This document shows, one piece after another, positions 16,210 through 25,501 of a stretch of DNA of 64,000 nucleotides. Every line of letters starts with the position of its first letter. The stretch's first letter is position 1. The stretch covers positions 126,630 through 190,629 of the forward strand of contig ONEX01000001.1 in the NCBI GenBank assembly GCA_900316955.1. The letters are read 5' to 3'. Position numbers and translations under genes: made by a program. Below the pieces are notes generated by a model. The model was not told where the DNA came from. It saw only the letters and a list, made by a program, of their open reading frames with translations, and did no database searches. This stretch comes from an uncultured Bacteroidales bacterium (lineage in GTDB: Bacteria > Bacteroidota > Bacteroidia > Bacteroidales > UBA932).

Positions 16210-17916
16210 ATGCGCAAAACAACGAAATTGTACAAAATAGTCGCTCTGGCGGCCCTCCTGCCGGCATTGGTGCAGTGCGCATCCGTGCAGGAAGCCGAGA
16301 TGAGCGCCCCGGCCGTCGGTACCTTCGAGGTGTTCGCGACTCCGGGGAATACCCGTACGGTCAATGACGGCATGTCCACCGACTGGCTTAATGGCGACAA
16401 GTTCAACTTGTTCCACGCCCCGGCCGGCGCCGACAGGTATGTTTCGGACGGTGCCTTCACCGTGGACGATCCGGAAACCGGCCACGCCGTGGGCAACGTC
16501 CAGTCCCTGGGCTCCGGCAAGAAAGACTGGTTCCTGCTGTATCCGTACGTTTCTTCCGCCACCCTTCCCACGGCCGTTCCCGTGACTGTCGGCGCGCCTG
16601 TCGGCGCCAGCCAGGTCCAGGCCCTCGCGGATGACATGTCCGGCCTGGCCGGCCCTTATTTCCCGCTGATGGGCCGTGCGCTTGCCGTGTCCGCCGATGC
16701 GGTCCCGACCCTGACCGTCTCGCCGGCCCTGTCCGTCCTGGCCGTGAATGTGACCAATGCCACGGACAGCCCGGTTGCCGTGACCCAGGTCCGGTTCAAG
16801 GCCCCCGAAGCCATCGTCGGCTCGTTCAAGGTCGATGTCACCGGCGCGGAGCCCGTGTACACGGCCGTCGACGCCGCTGACGAGGCCGTCCTCGCCGTCA
16901 ACGAGGATGTGTTCCTGCCCGCCGGAGACAACGGTGTCTTCTATCTGGGAATCAAGCCTTTCACCGCCGGCGCCGGCACCACGCTCACCCTCACGGTGAA
17001 CGACGAGGTCCGCACCGTCACCCTCACCCGTCCCGTCACTTTCTCGGCGGGCAAGATCAAGACGCTGAACATGCCCCTGGAAGCGTCCGGTCCGGGCGAT
17101 CCGGGGACCTACTTCTTCAAGCGCGCCCAGACCGCTTCCTTGGGCAAGACCTATCTCTTCGTCGCCGAGGATGAAGAGGGAGCGCTCCGGATGGCGACCG
17201 CGCTGCCGGCCGGTACCGGGAACGGACGCCTGGCAGGCGTGGACGTGGAGGCGAACGACGGGGTGATCACGCTGGAAAGCCTGGATAACGCCTTCAGTTT
17301 CTTCCAGGGCGAGCACGGAACGCTGATCCGCCAGGCGGACGATCGCTATCTTTACAACGCATCGGCTACCAACAACAATGTGTACGCGGGTACGGCCCTG
17401 AACAACACAGGCTATTACTGGACCATCACCCAGGATTCCGCCGGCCGGGCGACCATCGTGAACTTGCGAAACCGCCAGCTGAAATATAACGAGGAGGTCG
17501 GAAGCTTCGAGGCGCGGATGAATACCGACAACCTGGGCCTGTTGTTCTATCTGTACGAACTGCAGAACAGCGAGTCGGCTGTGGCGGAGTTCCTGGAGAA
17601 GGAGACTCCCGGCGTGTACGCCTATAACGGACAGGACTGGCTTTACACGGAAGGATCGCAGCAGCTGAGCGTTCGTACTTCCGGTCCGTCCATCGCTTTC
17701 CGGCTGTTCGATCCGGCGGCCTACACCGCCATCCAGGTGACGGGTCTCCCGGTGGATTTGGCCGAGAAGGACCGCTTCACCATCCGGATGGTGCGTTCCG
17801 TCAAGCAGGCGGCCACCCATGCCGCCGAATTCGAGGTCCAGGCCGTCCGCGTCGCGGACGGAAAGGCCTGGCTGATGGCCGGTAACGGCACAGGTTTCAT
17901 CGTTTGCATCCAGTAG
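16210..17916 (+). CDS. Fimbrillin-like surface lipoprotein (paralogue A)
   Basis: The 568-residue protein has a lipoprotein signal (lipobox LVQC, Cys23). Residues 30-300 resemble fimbrillin-type beta-sandwich proteins: the N-terminal VFATPGNTRTVND strand, WLNGDKFNLFHAP, and an LTVSPALSVLAVNVTNATDS repeat-like strand region. After a GDPGTYFFKRAQ junction comes a second region with a trefoil-like pattern (ALRMATALPAGTGNGRL, FSFFQGEHGTLIRQADDRYL). The last 110 residues form a third domain that also ends the paralogue at 20574-22235 (both finish ...KxWL..GxGxGxI). I infer a surface adhesin or stalk protein. It is followed after 2 bp by an M6 protease. The exact Pfam match could not be tested. Confidence 0.65.
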   Translation: MRKTTKLYKIVALAALLPALVQCASVQEAEMSAPAVGTFEVFATPGNTRTVNDGMSTDWLNGDKFNLFHAPAGADRYVSDGAFTVDDPETGHAVGNVQSLGSGKKDWFLLYPYVSSATLPTAVPVTVGAPVGASQVQALADDMSGLAGPYFPLMGRALAVSADAVPTLTVSPALSVLAVNVTNATDSPVAVTQVRFKAPEAIVGSFKVDVTGAEPVYTAVDAADEAVLAVNEDVFLPAGDNGVFYLGIKPFTAGAGTTLTLTVNDEVRTVTLTRPVTFSAGKIKTLNMPLEASGPGDPGTYFFKRAQTASLGKTYLFVAEDEEGALRMATALPAGTGNGRLAGVDVEANDGVITLESLDNAFSFFQGEHGTLIRQADDRYLYNASATNNNVYAGTALNNTGYYWTITQDSAGRATIVNLRNRQLKYNEEVGSFEARMNTDNLGLLFYLYELQNSESAVAEFLEKETPGVYAYNGQDWLYTEGSQQLSVRTSGPSIAFRLFDPAAYTAIQVTGLPVDLAEKDRFTIRMVRSVKQAATHAAEFEVQAVRVADGKAWLMAGNGTGFIVCIQ

Positions 17917-17918
17917 CC

Positions 17919-20432
17919 ATGAAAAGAATCCTTGCCACCCTCGCGCTCCTGCTGGGCGCCCTCCATATCCTCTCCGCCATCCCCGCCTACCCCGGCAAGA
18001 TCAAGGTGACCCAGCCGGACGGCAGCGTCATCACGATCCAGGTCCATGGTGACGAGTGGCTCCATTATGTGACCGATGACCGCGGCCGGGTTGTCGCCCG
18101 GGGCGAAGACGGCTTCTTCCGTCCGGCGGCCAAACCTTCCGCCGCGGAGCGCGAAGAGGCGCAGTCGATGCGCCGTGCGGCCCGGCAGATGCAGGCCGCC
18201 GCCAGGGCTTCTTCCCTGTCCCAGGGCGTCCACCGGATTCCCGTGATCCTGGTCGCTTTCAAGGATACCGATTACACCATCCAGGATCCCCAGGCCGCCT
18301 TCGATGCCTTGCTCAACCAGGAAGGCTATTCCACCAATGGCGCCACAGGGTCGGTCCGTGATTACTATGTCGAGAATTCCGGGGGGCAGTATACGCCCGT
18401 CTTCGACGTGTACGGTCCGTATGTCCTGTCCAATAATCGTTCGAGATATGTGAATAATGCCGCAAGCGCCTTGCTGGAAGCCTGCAAGGGGCTGAACAGC
18501 GGAATCGATTTCTCCCGGTACGATTCGAACGGGGATGGCAAGGTGGACATGACCCTGATGTACTATGCCGGCCACAACCAGGCCGAGTCGGGGGACGCGA
18601 CCACCATCTGGCCGCATCAGTCGTATGTCCAGAGCGGCACGGCCCTGGACGGGAAGTACCTGGACCGTTATTTCTGCACCTCCGAACTGAAAGGGACGGG
18701 GAGCCAGATGTGTGGCATCGGGACGACCGTCCACGAATTCGCCCATTCGCTCGGCCTGCCGGACTTCTATGACACGGACTACGAGGAGAACGGTCAAGCC
18801 GGAGGCCTTTACAGTTTCTCCGCCATGTGCGAGGGTTCCTATCTGAACAACGGCCGCACGCCGCCCTATTTCAATTCCGAGGAGCGGATCCTGCTGGGAT
18901 GGATGGAGGGGCAGACGGAGATCTCGCAGCAAGGCTCGCTCACCATCGGCCCGATCCAGGAGGGCGTCGCCTACAGGACGCCGACGTCGGTCGACGGAGA
19001 GTATTTCGTGTACGAGTGCCGCAGCAAGACCGGCTGGGACCGGTATATTCCGAACGTCGGACTGCTGGTGTACCACGTGGACAAGTCCACGGCCCATCGG
19101 GTGGGAAACCAGACGGCCTATACCCATTGGGCCCGTTGGGAGTGGTACAACAAGATCAACGCCTATCTGGAGCACCCTTGCTTCTACCTGGTCCCCGCCG
19201 CGGACCAAGGCAACCTGCAGTTCGCCTACCGGTACTTCTATAATGACGAGGACGGCAATCCGGTGTATGGTTTCGACAGTGCCCAGTATCCGAAGATTCC
19301 CTTCCCGGGGACCAAGAAAGTAAAGACCTACCTCCCGGTGGACTGGGACGGTGTCAATTCCGATTTCCGCTTTACGAACATCGCCTACAGCAACAACGCG
19401 GTGACGATGACGGTCTCGTACACCACGATGCCGGGTGTGACCGGACGCGTGCTGAATACGTCGGCCAAGCCCGTGCGCGGCGCGACGGTCTCTCTCTCCG
19501 GCAACGGGATCCAGCGCTCCGTCGTGACGGACGTGGACGGAACCTACGCTTTCACCGGGGCCGACCTGGCGGACAGGACCTTCAATCTTTCGGTCTCCTG
19601 CGAGGGCTTTGTGCCGGCGGAGGCGTCCGTCTCCGTGGGCCGGAAAGATACCACCCTGGATTTCTATCTGCGCAGGGTCGATGAGCCCGAGGAGGCGTCC
19701 TTCTGCAAGTACGATCCTTCCGCATCGACACTCTCTTTCGGGGACGGAGATGCATCCAACCTCGCCGCGGGCATCCTGCTGAATGCCGACGAACTGGCTC
19801 CCTATGTGGGCAAGCAGTTGAAATCCATTTCGTTCCAGCTGGCCGGGAATGCGTCATCCTCGGTGGAGGACGTCTATGTCTTCGTGGAGGTGGCGGGCCG
19901 CCGGAAACTGACCCAGCGGGCGGACCAGGTGGTGTTCGGCGCCCTGAATACCGTCAACATCGTCGCCCATGAGTTCTATATTCCCGCCGGCTCGTCGATG
20001 TATATCGGATACGGCGTCATCGGCCCGTCCGAGGCCGATCCGCTCCTGGTCCAGGCCTGCTCTTCCGACAAGAAGGGCTATTACGGAACCTATAACGGAA
20101 CGCGGGCCGTGTCCTGGAATGAAATGTCCAAAGACGGGCAGTATTATACTCCCGTCCTTTCCGCCGCCGTGGGCGAGCCCGTGCAACCCGAGCTGGGCTT
20201 CAACCACATCGCCAACCCGGGGAACGGGACCTATGCCGCGGGCGACCGTTTCGAACTCGCCCTGGTGCAGTACGCGGACGACCCGTACACCTCTCTCTCG
20301 TGGAAGTTCGACGGGCAGGCCGTCCAGGCCGGCTCCGTCACCCTGACGGCGGGAAAGCATCTGGTAGAAGCACATCTGATTTATCCGGACGGGGCCGTCG
20401 AGGTCATCCGTCTGACCATTCAAGCTGAATGA
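17919..20432 (+). CDS. M6 family metalloprotease, long form
   Basis: This is a predicted secreted zinc protease of the immune-inhibitor-A (M6) type. The 837-residue protein has a Sec signal peptide (residues 1-20), an N-terminal propeptide-like segment (VTQPDGSVITIQVHGDEWLH), and a catalytic domain with VHEFAHSLGLPDFYD. In it His272, Glu273, His276 and Asp282 supply zinc ligands and the general base. Downstream are a carboxypeptidase-regulatory-like beta sandwich near residues 505-590 (VTGRVLNTSAKPVRGATVSL), a further beta domain, and a C-terminal Ig-like module (SVTLTAGKHLVEAHLIYPDG). No type IX secretion C-terminal signal is evident. The ATG at 17919 is used; the 5-codon upstream extension starts with GTG inside the previous gene. 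The paralogue at 22242-24056 lacks the two middle domains. Confidence 0.85.
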   Translation: MKRILATLALLLGALHILSAIPAYPGKIKVTQPDGSVITIQVHGDEWLHYVTDDRGRVVARGEDGFFRPAAKPSAAEREEAQSMRRAARQMQAAARASSLSQGVHRIPVILVAFKDTDYTIQDPQAAFDALLNQEGYSTNGATGSVRDYYVENSGGQYTPVFDVYGPYVLSNNRSRYVNNAASALLEACKGLNSGIDFSRYDSNGDGKVDMTLMYYAGHNQAESGDATTIWPHQSYVQSGTALDGKYLDRYFCTSELKGTGSQMCGIGTTVHEFAHSLGLPDFYDTDYEENGQAGGLYSFSAMCEGSYLNNGRTPPYFNSEERILLGWMEGQTEISQQGSLTIGPIQEGVAYRTPTSVDGEYFVYECRSKTGWDRYIPNVGLLVYHVDKSTAHRVGNQTAYTHWARWEWYNKINAYLEHPCFYLVPAADQGNLQFAYRYFYNDEDGNPVYGFDSAQYPKIPFPGTKKVKTYLPVDWDGVNSDFRFTNIAYSNNAVTMTVSYTTMPGVTGRVLNTSAKPVRGATVSLSGNGIQRSVVTDVDGTYAFTGADLADRTFNLSVSCEGFVPAEASVSVGRKDTTLDFYLRRVDEPEEASFCKYDPSASTLSFGDGDASNLAAGILLNADELAPYVGKQLKSISFQLAGNASSSVEDVYVFVEVAGRRKLTQRADQVVFGALNTVNIVAHEFYIPAGSSMYIGYGVIGPSEADPLLVQACSSDKKGYYGTYNGTRAVSWNEMSKDGQYYTPVLSAAVGEPVQPELGFNHIANPGNGTYAAGDRFELALVQYADDPYTSLSWKFDGQAVQAGSVTLTAGKHLVEAHLIYPDGAVEVIRLTIQAE

Positions 20433-20566
20433 TGATGAAAAACGACAGACAAAACTATGAAACTCCGGCCGTGCGTGTGGTCGATACGCGCCTGGAGGTG
20501 AACTTCCTCCAGTCCGGAGGCGGAAACATCGACCCGGGTACGGACGATCCGTGGGGCGAATACTAG
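20429..20566 (+). CDS. 45-residue peptide with Y..P and DPWGEY motifs
   Basis: This short gene overlaps the M6 protease stop codon (ATG at 20429, TGA at 20430-20432). Two more in-frame ATGs at 20432 and 20435 could also be the start. It ends 7 bp before the next lipoprotein gene. The peptide has a hydrophilic N-terminus with YETPAVRVVDTRLEVNF, then LQSGGG, and an acidic aromatic C-terminus ending DPWGEY. There is no signal peptide and no Cys. From memory, similar short unnamed proteins (Tyr-x-x-Pro near the start, a Leu-x-Ser-Gly centre, an Asp/Trp-rich end) occur beside surface-protein genes in Bacteroidales. I do not know a demonstrated function. The tight operon fit and codon use like that of the neighbours support that it is expressed. 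Confidence 0.7.
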   Translation: MMMKNDRQNYETPAVRVVDTRLEVNFLQSGGGNIDPGTDDPWGEY

Positions 20567-20573
20567 GACAGCG

Positions 20574-22235
20574 ATGAAGAAGATTTTCCAGATCGCCGTC
20601 ACGGCCCTCATGGCCCTGGCTGCGCTGTCCGGCTGCCGCAACGCCGAGCAGGAGGTCCCGGAGGCGTCTTCCGTGAAGACGGTCCGGTTCCATGCCGGCG
20701 CGGCCCCCACCCGCACCGCTTTCGCCGAAGCCGTGGACGGGGTCTATCAGACCCTGTGGACCGAAAATGACAGCGACATCCTGCTTTCCCTGAACTACGG
20801 GAAAGCGGAGACTTCCGCCGTCACGCCCTCCGCGGACGGGACGACGGCCTCGTTCGAAGCGTCCTTCGACGCTTCCGCCACGTCGGCTCCCTACACTTTC
20901 TACGCCGTCTCCCCGGCGTCCGCCGCCCGGGCCATCAGCCCGAGCCGCAGCGCCTGGAGCGTTTACATCGCCGCCTTCCAGCATCCGTCGGCCCTGTCCG
21001 TGGACGAGGACGCGCAGCTGCTGGTCGCGAAATCCGCCGCATCCGCGACGCTTCCCGGCGAGGTGGACCTCCATTTCTCGCACCTGACGGCCTACGGCCG
21101 CATCGCGCTCAAGAACCTGGAACTCGGAGACGCCACCGTGAGCAAGGTGGACCTGGTCTTCAGCACGCCGGTCGTGGGCGAGTGGTACTGGGGTGAGGAC
21201 GGCACTCTGACCGCCAACGGCGACTCGCACACCATCACCCTGGATACCGACGCTTCCGGCGACCTCTGGTTCGCCTGCGCGCCGGTGGATGTGTCCGGCC
21301 AGACGCTGAAACTGGTCGTGTTCACCGACCAGGGCAACCTGATCCGGGAAATCACCTTCCCCGAGGGCCGCAAGTTCAACTCCGGCAAGGTGGCGCGCTT
21401 CTCCGTGGACATGGCGGGCATCGAGATCCAGGGCGGGGACACCTTTGTCCTCGTCACCGACGCTTCCGAGCTCCAGGTAGGAGACGAAGTCCTCGTAGTC
21501 AGCAAGGACGGGACGTACGCCCTCGGCGCGCAGCAGTCGAACTATCGCAAGGAAGTTTCCGTGAACGCCACGGGCGGCGTGATTGCCGATCCCGGCGAGG
21601 CGACGGTCCTGACCCTGGAACTGGGAAGCGCCATCGGCACCTGGTCTTTCCGGACCGGGAATGCGTACCTCGCATCCACCTCTTCCGGCAACAACTTGAC
21701 GGAAGTCGCTTCCAAGAACGCCAATGCCAGCTGGAAGGTGACCGTTTCCAGTTCTGCGACCCTGATCCAGGCGCAGGCCGGCGGCTCGAAGCTCATGAAA
21801 CACAACCCGAGCGCCCACCGTTTTTCCTGCTATAAGAACTCCTCCACGAACGTGGAGAACGTGGTCCTGTACCGCAAGGGCTCCGTTCCTGCCAGCGTCG
21901 AAGACGATCCGTTGACGGCGTATGACGCGTACGGAAGCTATCTCACCGGTGTGGAAAGGACGTATGAGCCGGGCGTGGACCAGCTCCTGCGTTCCTATCC
22001 GGACGGCAAGCTCGAGTTCGCCATCCTGCGGGCGGCGGACAAGGAACAGCTGGTAGTTTCCGGGTTCGACCCGTCCCTGGCCAAGGGGGATGCGGTGACC
22101 GTGACGGTCGCTTGGCGGAAGGGACTGAATTTTCTCCTGAAGGAGAAATCCTTCGACCTGAAAGTGGTGAAGGAAGACGGTCCGAAGGTGTGGCTGGGCG
22201 ACGGTTCCGGCCAGGGTCTCATCCTTAAAAAGTAA
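20574..22235 (+). CDS. Fimbrillin-like surface lipoprotein (paralogue B)
   Basis: The 553-residue protein carries a lipoprotein signal with lipobox LSGC (Cys21). Residues 30-285 look like a fimbrillin-type region (RTAFAEAVDGVYQTLWTEND, AYGRIALKNLELGDATVSKV, FNSGKVARFSVDMAGIEI). Residues 290-435 contain a domain seen in many secreted Bacteroidetes proteins (FVLVTDASELQVGDEVLVVS, YALGAQQSNYRK, KLMKHNPSAHRFSCYK). The C-terminal 110 residues match the end of paralogue A, finishing PKVWLGDGSGQGLILKK. It is 6 bp upstream of the second M6 protease, repeating the order of the first pair. Surface location is inferred from the lipobox. The ligand is unknown. Confidence 0.65.
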   Translation: MKKIFQIAVTALMALAALSGCRNAEQEVPEASSVKTVRFHAGAAPTRTAFAEAVDGVYQTLWTENDSDILLSLNYGKAETSAVTPSADGTTASFEASFDASATSAPYTFYAVSPASAARAISPSRSAWSVYIAAFQHPSALSVDEDAQLLVAKSAASATLPGEVDLHFSHLTAYGRIALKNLELGDATVSKVDLVFSTPVVGEWYWGEDGTLTANGDSHTITLDTDASGDLWFACAPVDVSGQTLKLVVFTDQGNLIREITFPEGRKFNSGKVARFSVDMAGIEIQGGDTFVLVTDASELQVGDEVLVVSKDGTYALGAQQSNYRKEVSVNATGGVIADPGEATVLTLELGSAIGTWSFRTGNAYLASTSSGNNLTEVASKNANASWKVTVSSSATLIQAQAGGSKLMKHNPSAHRFSCYKNSSTNVENVVLYRKGSVPASVEDDPLTAYDAYGSYLTGVERTYEPGVDQLLRSYPDGKLEFAILRAADKEQLVVSGFDPSLAKGDAVTVTVAWRKGLNFLLKEKSFDLKVVKEDGPKVWLGDGSGQGLILKK

Positions 22236-22241
22236 GAAGCC

Positions 22242-24056
22242 ATGAGAAAACACATCCTTTTTGCGCTGATGGCGCTGCTCGCTGGCTTCCAGCTCATGAA
22301 CGCCGTTCCGGCCCGTCCCGGCCGGTTTACGGTGACCCAGCCCGACGGCACCCGCATCACCCTGCAGCAGCACGGTGACGAGTGGGGCCACTGGCTCACC
22401 AACGCGTCCGGCCAGATGGTCCGGGCCGACGAGGACGGTTTCTACCGGGTCGTGCCGGCCGTCGAGGCCGCGGCCATCCGGCAGAAGGCCGTCGAGAACC
22501 GGGCGCTCCGCCGCCAGGCCAGGGCCCAGGCCCAAGCCCGGGCGCGCCGCGCCCCGCGCGCCAATGCCGCCCCGATCGCCATCGGCCAGAAACACTTCCT
22601 CGTCATCCTCGTGGAGTTCACGAACAAGTCTTTCGCGGCGGGCGAGGGGACGAACGCCGCTTTCACGGCCTTGCTGAACGAGCCGGGATACTCCGTCAAC
22701 GGGGGAACCGGTTCCGCCCGGGATTACTATTACGACAATTCGCACGGGGTTTTCGAGCCGATTTTCGATGTCTATGGCCCCGTGAAGATGGACACCACCT
22801 ATGCCTATTATGGCCAGAACGACTGGCAGGGAAACGACAAGCGTCCCGAAGAAGCCGTCATCCAGGGCTGCCAGAAGCTCGATGACCAGATCGATTTCAC
22901 CCGCTATGACAATGACGGGGACGGCACGGTGGACCTCGTGTTCATGTATTATGCCGGACAGGGAGAGGCCGACGGCGGCCCTGCCACCACCATCTGGCCG
23001 CATCAGTATGAAATCAGCTCGGCCGGAAAGCATCTGGAACTGGACGGAAAAGTCATCGATTCCTATGCCTGCACCAACGAGGTGAACGGCTGGGATGGGA
23101 AGATGTGCGGCATCGGCACCGCCTGCCACGAGTTCGGCCATGCCATGGGACTGCCGGATTTCTACGATACCGATTACGATGACAACGGCCAGGCGGGCGG
23201 GTTGTTCACTTTCTCCACGATGGACGGCGGCGCCTACAACAATAACGGCCGGACCCCTCCGTATTTCAATATCGAGGAACGCGTCCTGCTGGGCTGGCTG
23301 GATTGGGACGAGGTTGTCCGGGAGTTCCCGAAATCCGGGATCTATACAATCCCTTCGGTGCAGGAGGACGTTGCATACATGACGCCTACCGACAAGGAGG
23401 GCGAGTATTTCGTCTATGAATGCCGGGGTTCCAACGGCTGGGACGCCTCCCTTCCCGGTCATGGAATGCTTGTGTACCACGTGGACAAGTCGGACCGCAA
23501 GGTTTTCAACTGGGCTACCGCCCAGGCGCTCTGGGACGAGTGGGAAGATTCCAACAGCATCAACGCGAACGGAAGCCACCCTTGTTTCTACATCGTTCCC
23601 GCCCCGGATCAGGACAATCTGAAATATGGATATACCAGCGGTTATTACTCGTCTTTCGACGAGGAGACCTATGGTCCCAAGATCCCTTTCCCGGGTAAAG
23701 ACCGCGTGACCTCCTATACGCCCAAGAGCTGGAACGGCGTGGAAGGCCTCACCACCTTCAGCAACATCGCGTATGCCAACAACGTGGTGACCCTGCGGGC
23801 CAAAGTCCCGTCCGAGGACCTGGACTTCGTGACCATCGCCGACGCCGGATCCTACCACGCCGGGGACCGCTTCACCTTCGAACTGGTCCGTCCGGAAGAG
23901 GTCGAAGCCCCTGCTTCCGTGGTCTGGTACTATGACGACGAGCCCGCCGGGGCCGATTCCGTCACCCTCACGGCCGGGACGCATGTCGTGGACGCGCGCC
24001 TGACTTTTGCTGACGGTTCCCAGCAGGTTCTCACCCTGGAGATCGAGGTCCTGTAA
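22242..24056 (+). CDS. M6 family metalloprotease, short form
   Basis: The 604-residue secreted protease has a signal peptide (residues 1-21), the same propeptide-like VTQPDGTRITLQQHGDEWGH segment as its paralogue, an Arg/Ala-rich linker near 85-108 that could be a maturation site, and the catalytic motif CHEFGHAMGLPDFYD (His296, Glu297, His300, Asp306). A C-terminal Ig-like module (about 535-604) is homologous to the end of the long form. The carboxypeptidase-regulatory-like and adjoining domains are absent. The high similarity in gene order suggests that the lipoprotein-M6 pair was duplicated as a unit and then diverged. It is followed after 11 bp by an SGNH-like gene. Confidence 0.85.
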   Translation: MRKHILFALMALLAGFQLMNAVPARPGRFTVTQPDGTRITLQQHGDEWGHWLTNASGQMVRADEDGFYRVVPAVEAAAIRQKAVENRALRRQARAQAQARARRAPRANAAPIAIGQKHFLVILVEFTNKSFAAGEGTNAAFTALLNEPGYSVNGGTGSARDYYYDNSHGVFEPIFDVYGPVKMDTTYAYYGQNDWQGNDKRPEEAVIQGCQKLDDQIDFTRYDNDGDGTVDLVFMYYAGQGEADGGPATTIWPHQYEISSAGKHLELDGKVIDSYACTNEVNGWDGKMCGIGTACHEFGHAMGLPDFYDTDYDDNGQAGGLFTFSTMDGGAYNNNGRTPPYFNIEERVLLGWLDWDEVVREFPKSGIYTIPSVQEDVAYMTPTDKEGEYFVYECRGSNGWDASLPGHGMLVYHVDKSDRKVFNWATAQALWDEWEDSNSINANGSHPCFYIVPAPDQDNLKYGYTSGYYSSFDEETYGPKIPFPGKDRVTSYTPKSWNGVEGLTTFSNIAYANNVVTLRAKVPSEDLDFVTIADAGSYHAGDRFTFELVRPEEVEAPASVVWYYDDEPAGADSVTLTAGTHVVDARLTFADGSQQVLTLEIEVL

Positions 24057-24067
24057 CATCGACCGGA

Positions 24068-25501
24068 ATGAAGGCGCGGCAGGTATTGTTCTTTATCCTG
24101 GGAGTATTCCTGATGCTGGGGGCGGCCTGGTCCGTGTTCCCGGCGGACGGGGTGCGATTGGGGGGAAAACGCCTGCGCTTCGCTTCGTATGCCGGACGCA
24201 TCCGGGACGCGAAGGAAAAGAAGGTCGATGTCGATTCGGTCCTGAACGCCCTGGACGGGCGGTTCGCGATGCACGAGGACACGCTCGCCTTCTACCGGGA
24301 GTTCTTCTATGAGAATCCGGACCGGATCTATCTGCCGGACGACGACTATACGTTCTTCGACCCGGTGTTCCGGGCGTTCGAGCGGGCGAGGCAGGAAGGC
24401 AGGACGGTCCGCGTCGTGCATTACGGGGATTCGCAGATCGAGCTGGACCGCATCTCCTCCAACCTCAGGGAGGCGCTGCAGACGCGCTTCGGCGGGCGCG
24501 GCACGGGGATGTTCCCCGCGCTGACCAACACGCCGATGGCGTCCATCTCGCGCTCCTCCTCGGGCGGTTTCATCTCCTACACGATGTTCGGAGATTCCAC
24601 CACCCGCCGCGCCGGGCACCGGCGCTACGGCCCGCTGGCGCAGGTGACCGGTTTCACCGGCACCGGCACCGTGAGCCTCCGCGCCCAGAAGCTGAAATCC
24701 ACGCAGGAACACGTCCGGACCTTCCAGTCCGTGTCCATCCTGTACGGCCGCGCGTCGGATGATTTCACCGTGACCACGCAGTCCGACACGCTGAAGCCCG
24801 CGCCCGTCACCCGGGCGAGGGGCGGCGTGACCTGGGTCACGTGGACCTTCAGCCGGCCCGTCGAGAAGGCGACGCTGAAGCTCGACGGCAGCGCCGAGAT
24901 CTACGGCATCTCCACCGACGGCACGGCCGGCGTCACCGTGGACAACGTCCCCATGCGCGGCAGCACGGGCCACATCCTCACCCGCATCGACAAGGACCTG
25001 ATGAAGGCTTCTTTCGAGCTGGACGGCACCCGGCTGGTGATCCTGCAGTTCGGCGGGAACTTCGTCCCGGCGGCCAGCTCTTCCAAGGCCATTTCCGGCT
25101 ACATGGACAAGGTCCGGGAGCAGATCGCCTACTACCGCGAGGTGGCCCCGGCCGCGAAGATCCTCTTCATCGGCCCGTCCGACATGGCGTCCACCACGGA
25201 GGAGGGCCGGATCGTGTCCTACCGCCATCTGCCCGAACTGGTGGATTCCCTGAAAGCCGTCTCGCTCGCCGCCGACGTCGCCTACTGGGACTTGTACCGG
25301 ATGATGGGCGGACAGAACTCGATGGCCCAGTGGGTCCGGCACAGCCCGGCCTACGCGGGACCGGACTATGTCCATTTCACCACGGCCGGCGCCAAGGTCG
25401 TGGGCGAGACTCTCTCCCGGTCCTTCCTCACGTATTATGACTTCTACGACCTGCGGAAGACCCTCCCGTCCGCCGCGGTCCAGCAAAGAATGGGAAGATG
25501 A
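24068..25501 (+). CDS. SGNH/GDSL-like protein, probably linked to polysaccharide O-acylation
   Basis: The 477-residue protein has an N-terminal signal anchor (residues 5-24). Its SGNH-type motifs are HYGDSQIELDR (Asp121, Ser122), a block-III-like QFGGN (around residue 340) and the C-terminal PDYVHFTTAG (Asp433, His436). A beta-rich insertion of about 200 residues lies between the first and third blocks. Bacteroidetes proteins of this kind usually sit next to MBOAT acyltransferases, as here two genes downstream. I infer that it transfers or removes acetyl groups on an extracellular glycan. It overlaps the next gene by 4 bp. Confidence 0.7.
   Translation: MKARQVLFFILGVFLMLGAAWSVFPADGVRLGGKRLRFASYAGRIRDAKEKKVDVDSVLNALDGRFAMHEDTLAFYREFFYENPDRIYLPDDDYTFFDPVFRAFERARQEGRTVRVVHYGDSQIELDRISSNLREALQTRFGGRGTGMFPALTNTPMASISRSSSGGFISYTMFGDSTTRRAGHRRYGPLAQVTGFTGTGTVSLRAQKLKSTQEHVRTFQSVSILYGRASDDFTVTTQSDTLKPAPVTRARGGVTWVTWTFSRPVEKATLKLDGSAEIYGISTDGTAGVTVDNVPMRGSTGHILTRIDKDLMKASFELDGTRLVILQFGGNFVPAASSSKAISGYMDKVREQIAYYREVAPAAKILFIGPSDMASTTEEGRIVSYRHLPELVDSLKAVSLAADVAYWDLYRMMGGQNSMAQWVRHSPAYAGPDYVHFTTAGAKVVGETLSRSFLTYYDFYDLRKTLPSAAVQQRMGR

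Noticed and set aside
17919-20432. Type IX secretion signal at the C-terminus of the M6 protease
   Set aside because: The end is an Ig-like module shared with its paralogue and lacks the Lys-rich terminal beta strand and motif pattern of known type IX signals; a search could not be run.
19854-24059. 1401-codon open frame on the minus strand
   Set aside because: It is the antisense shadow of clear lipoprotein and M6 protease genes; long stop-free antisense frames are expected at this GC content and codon bias.
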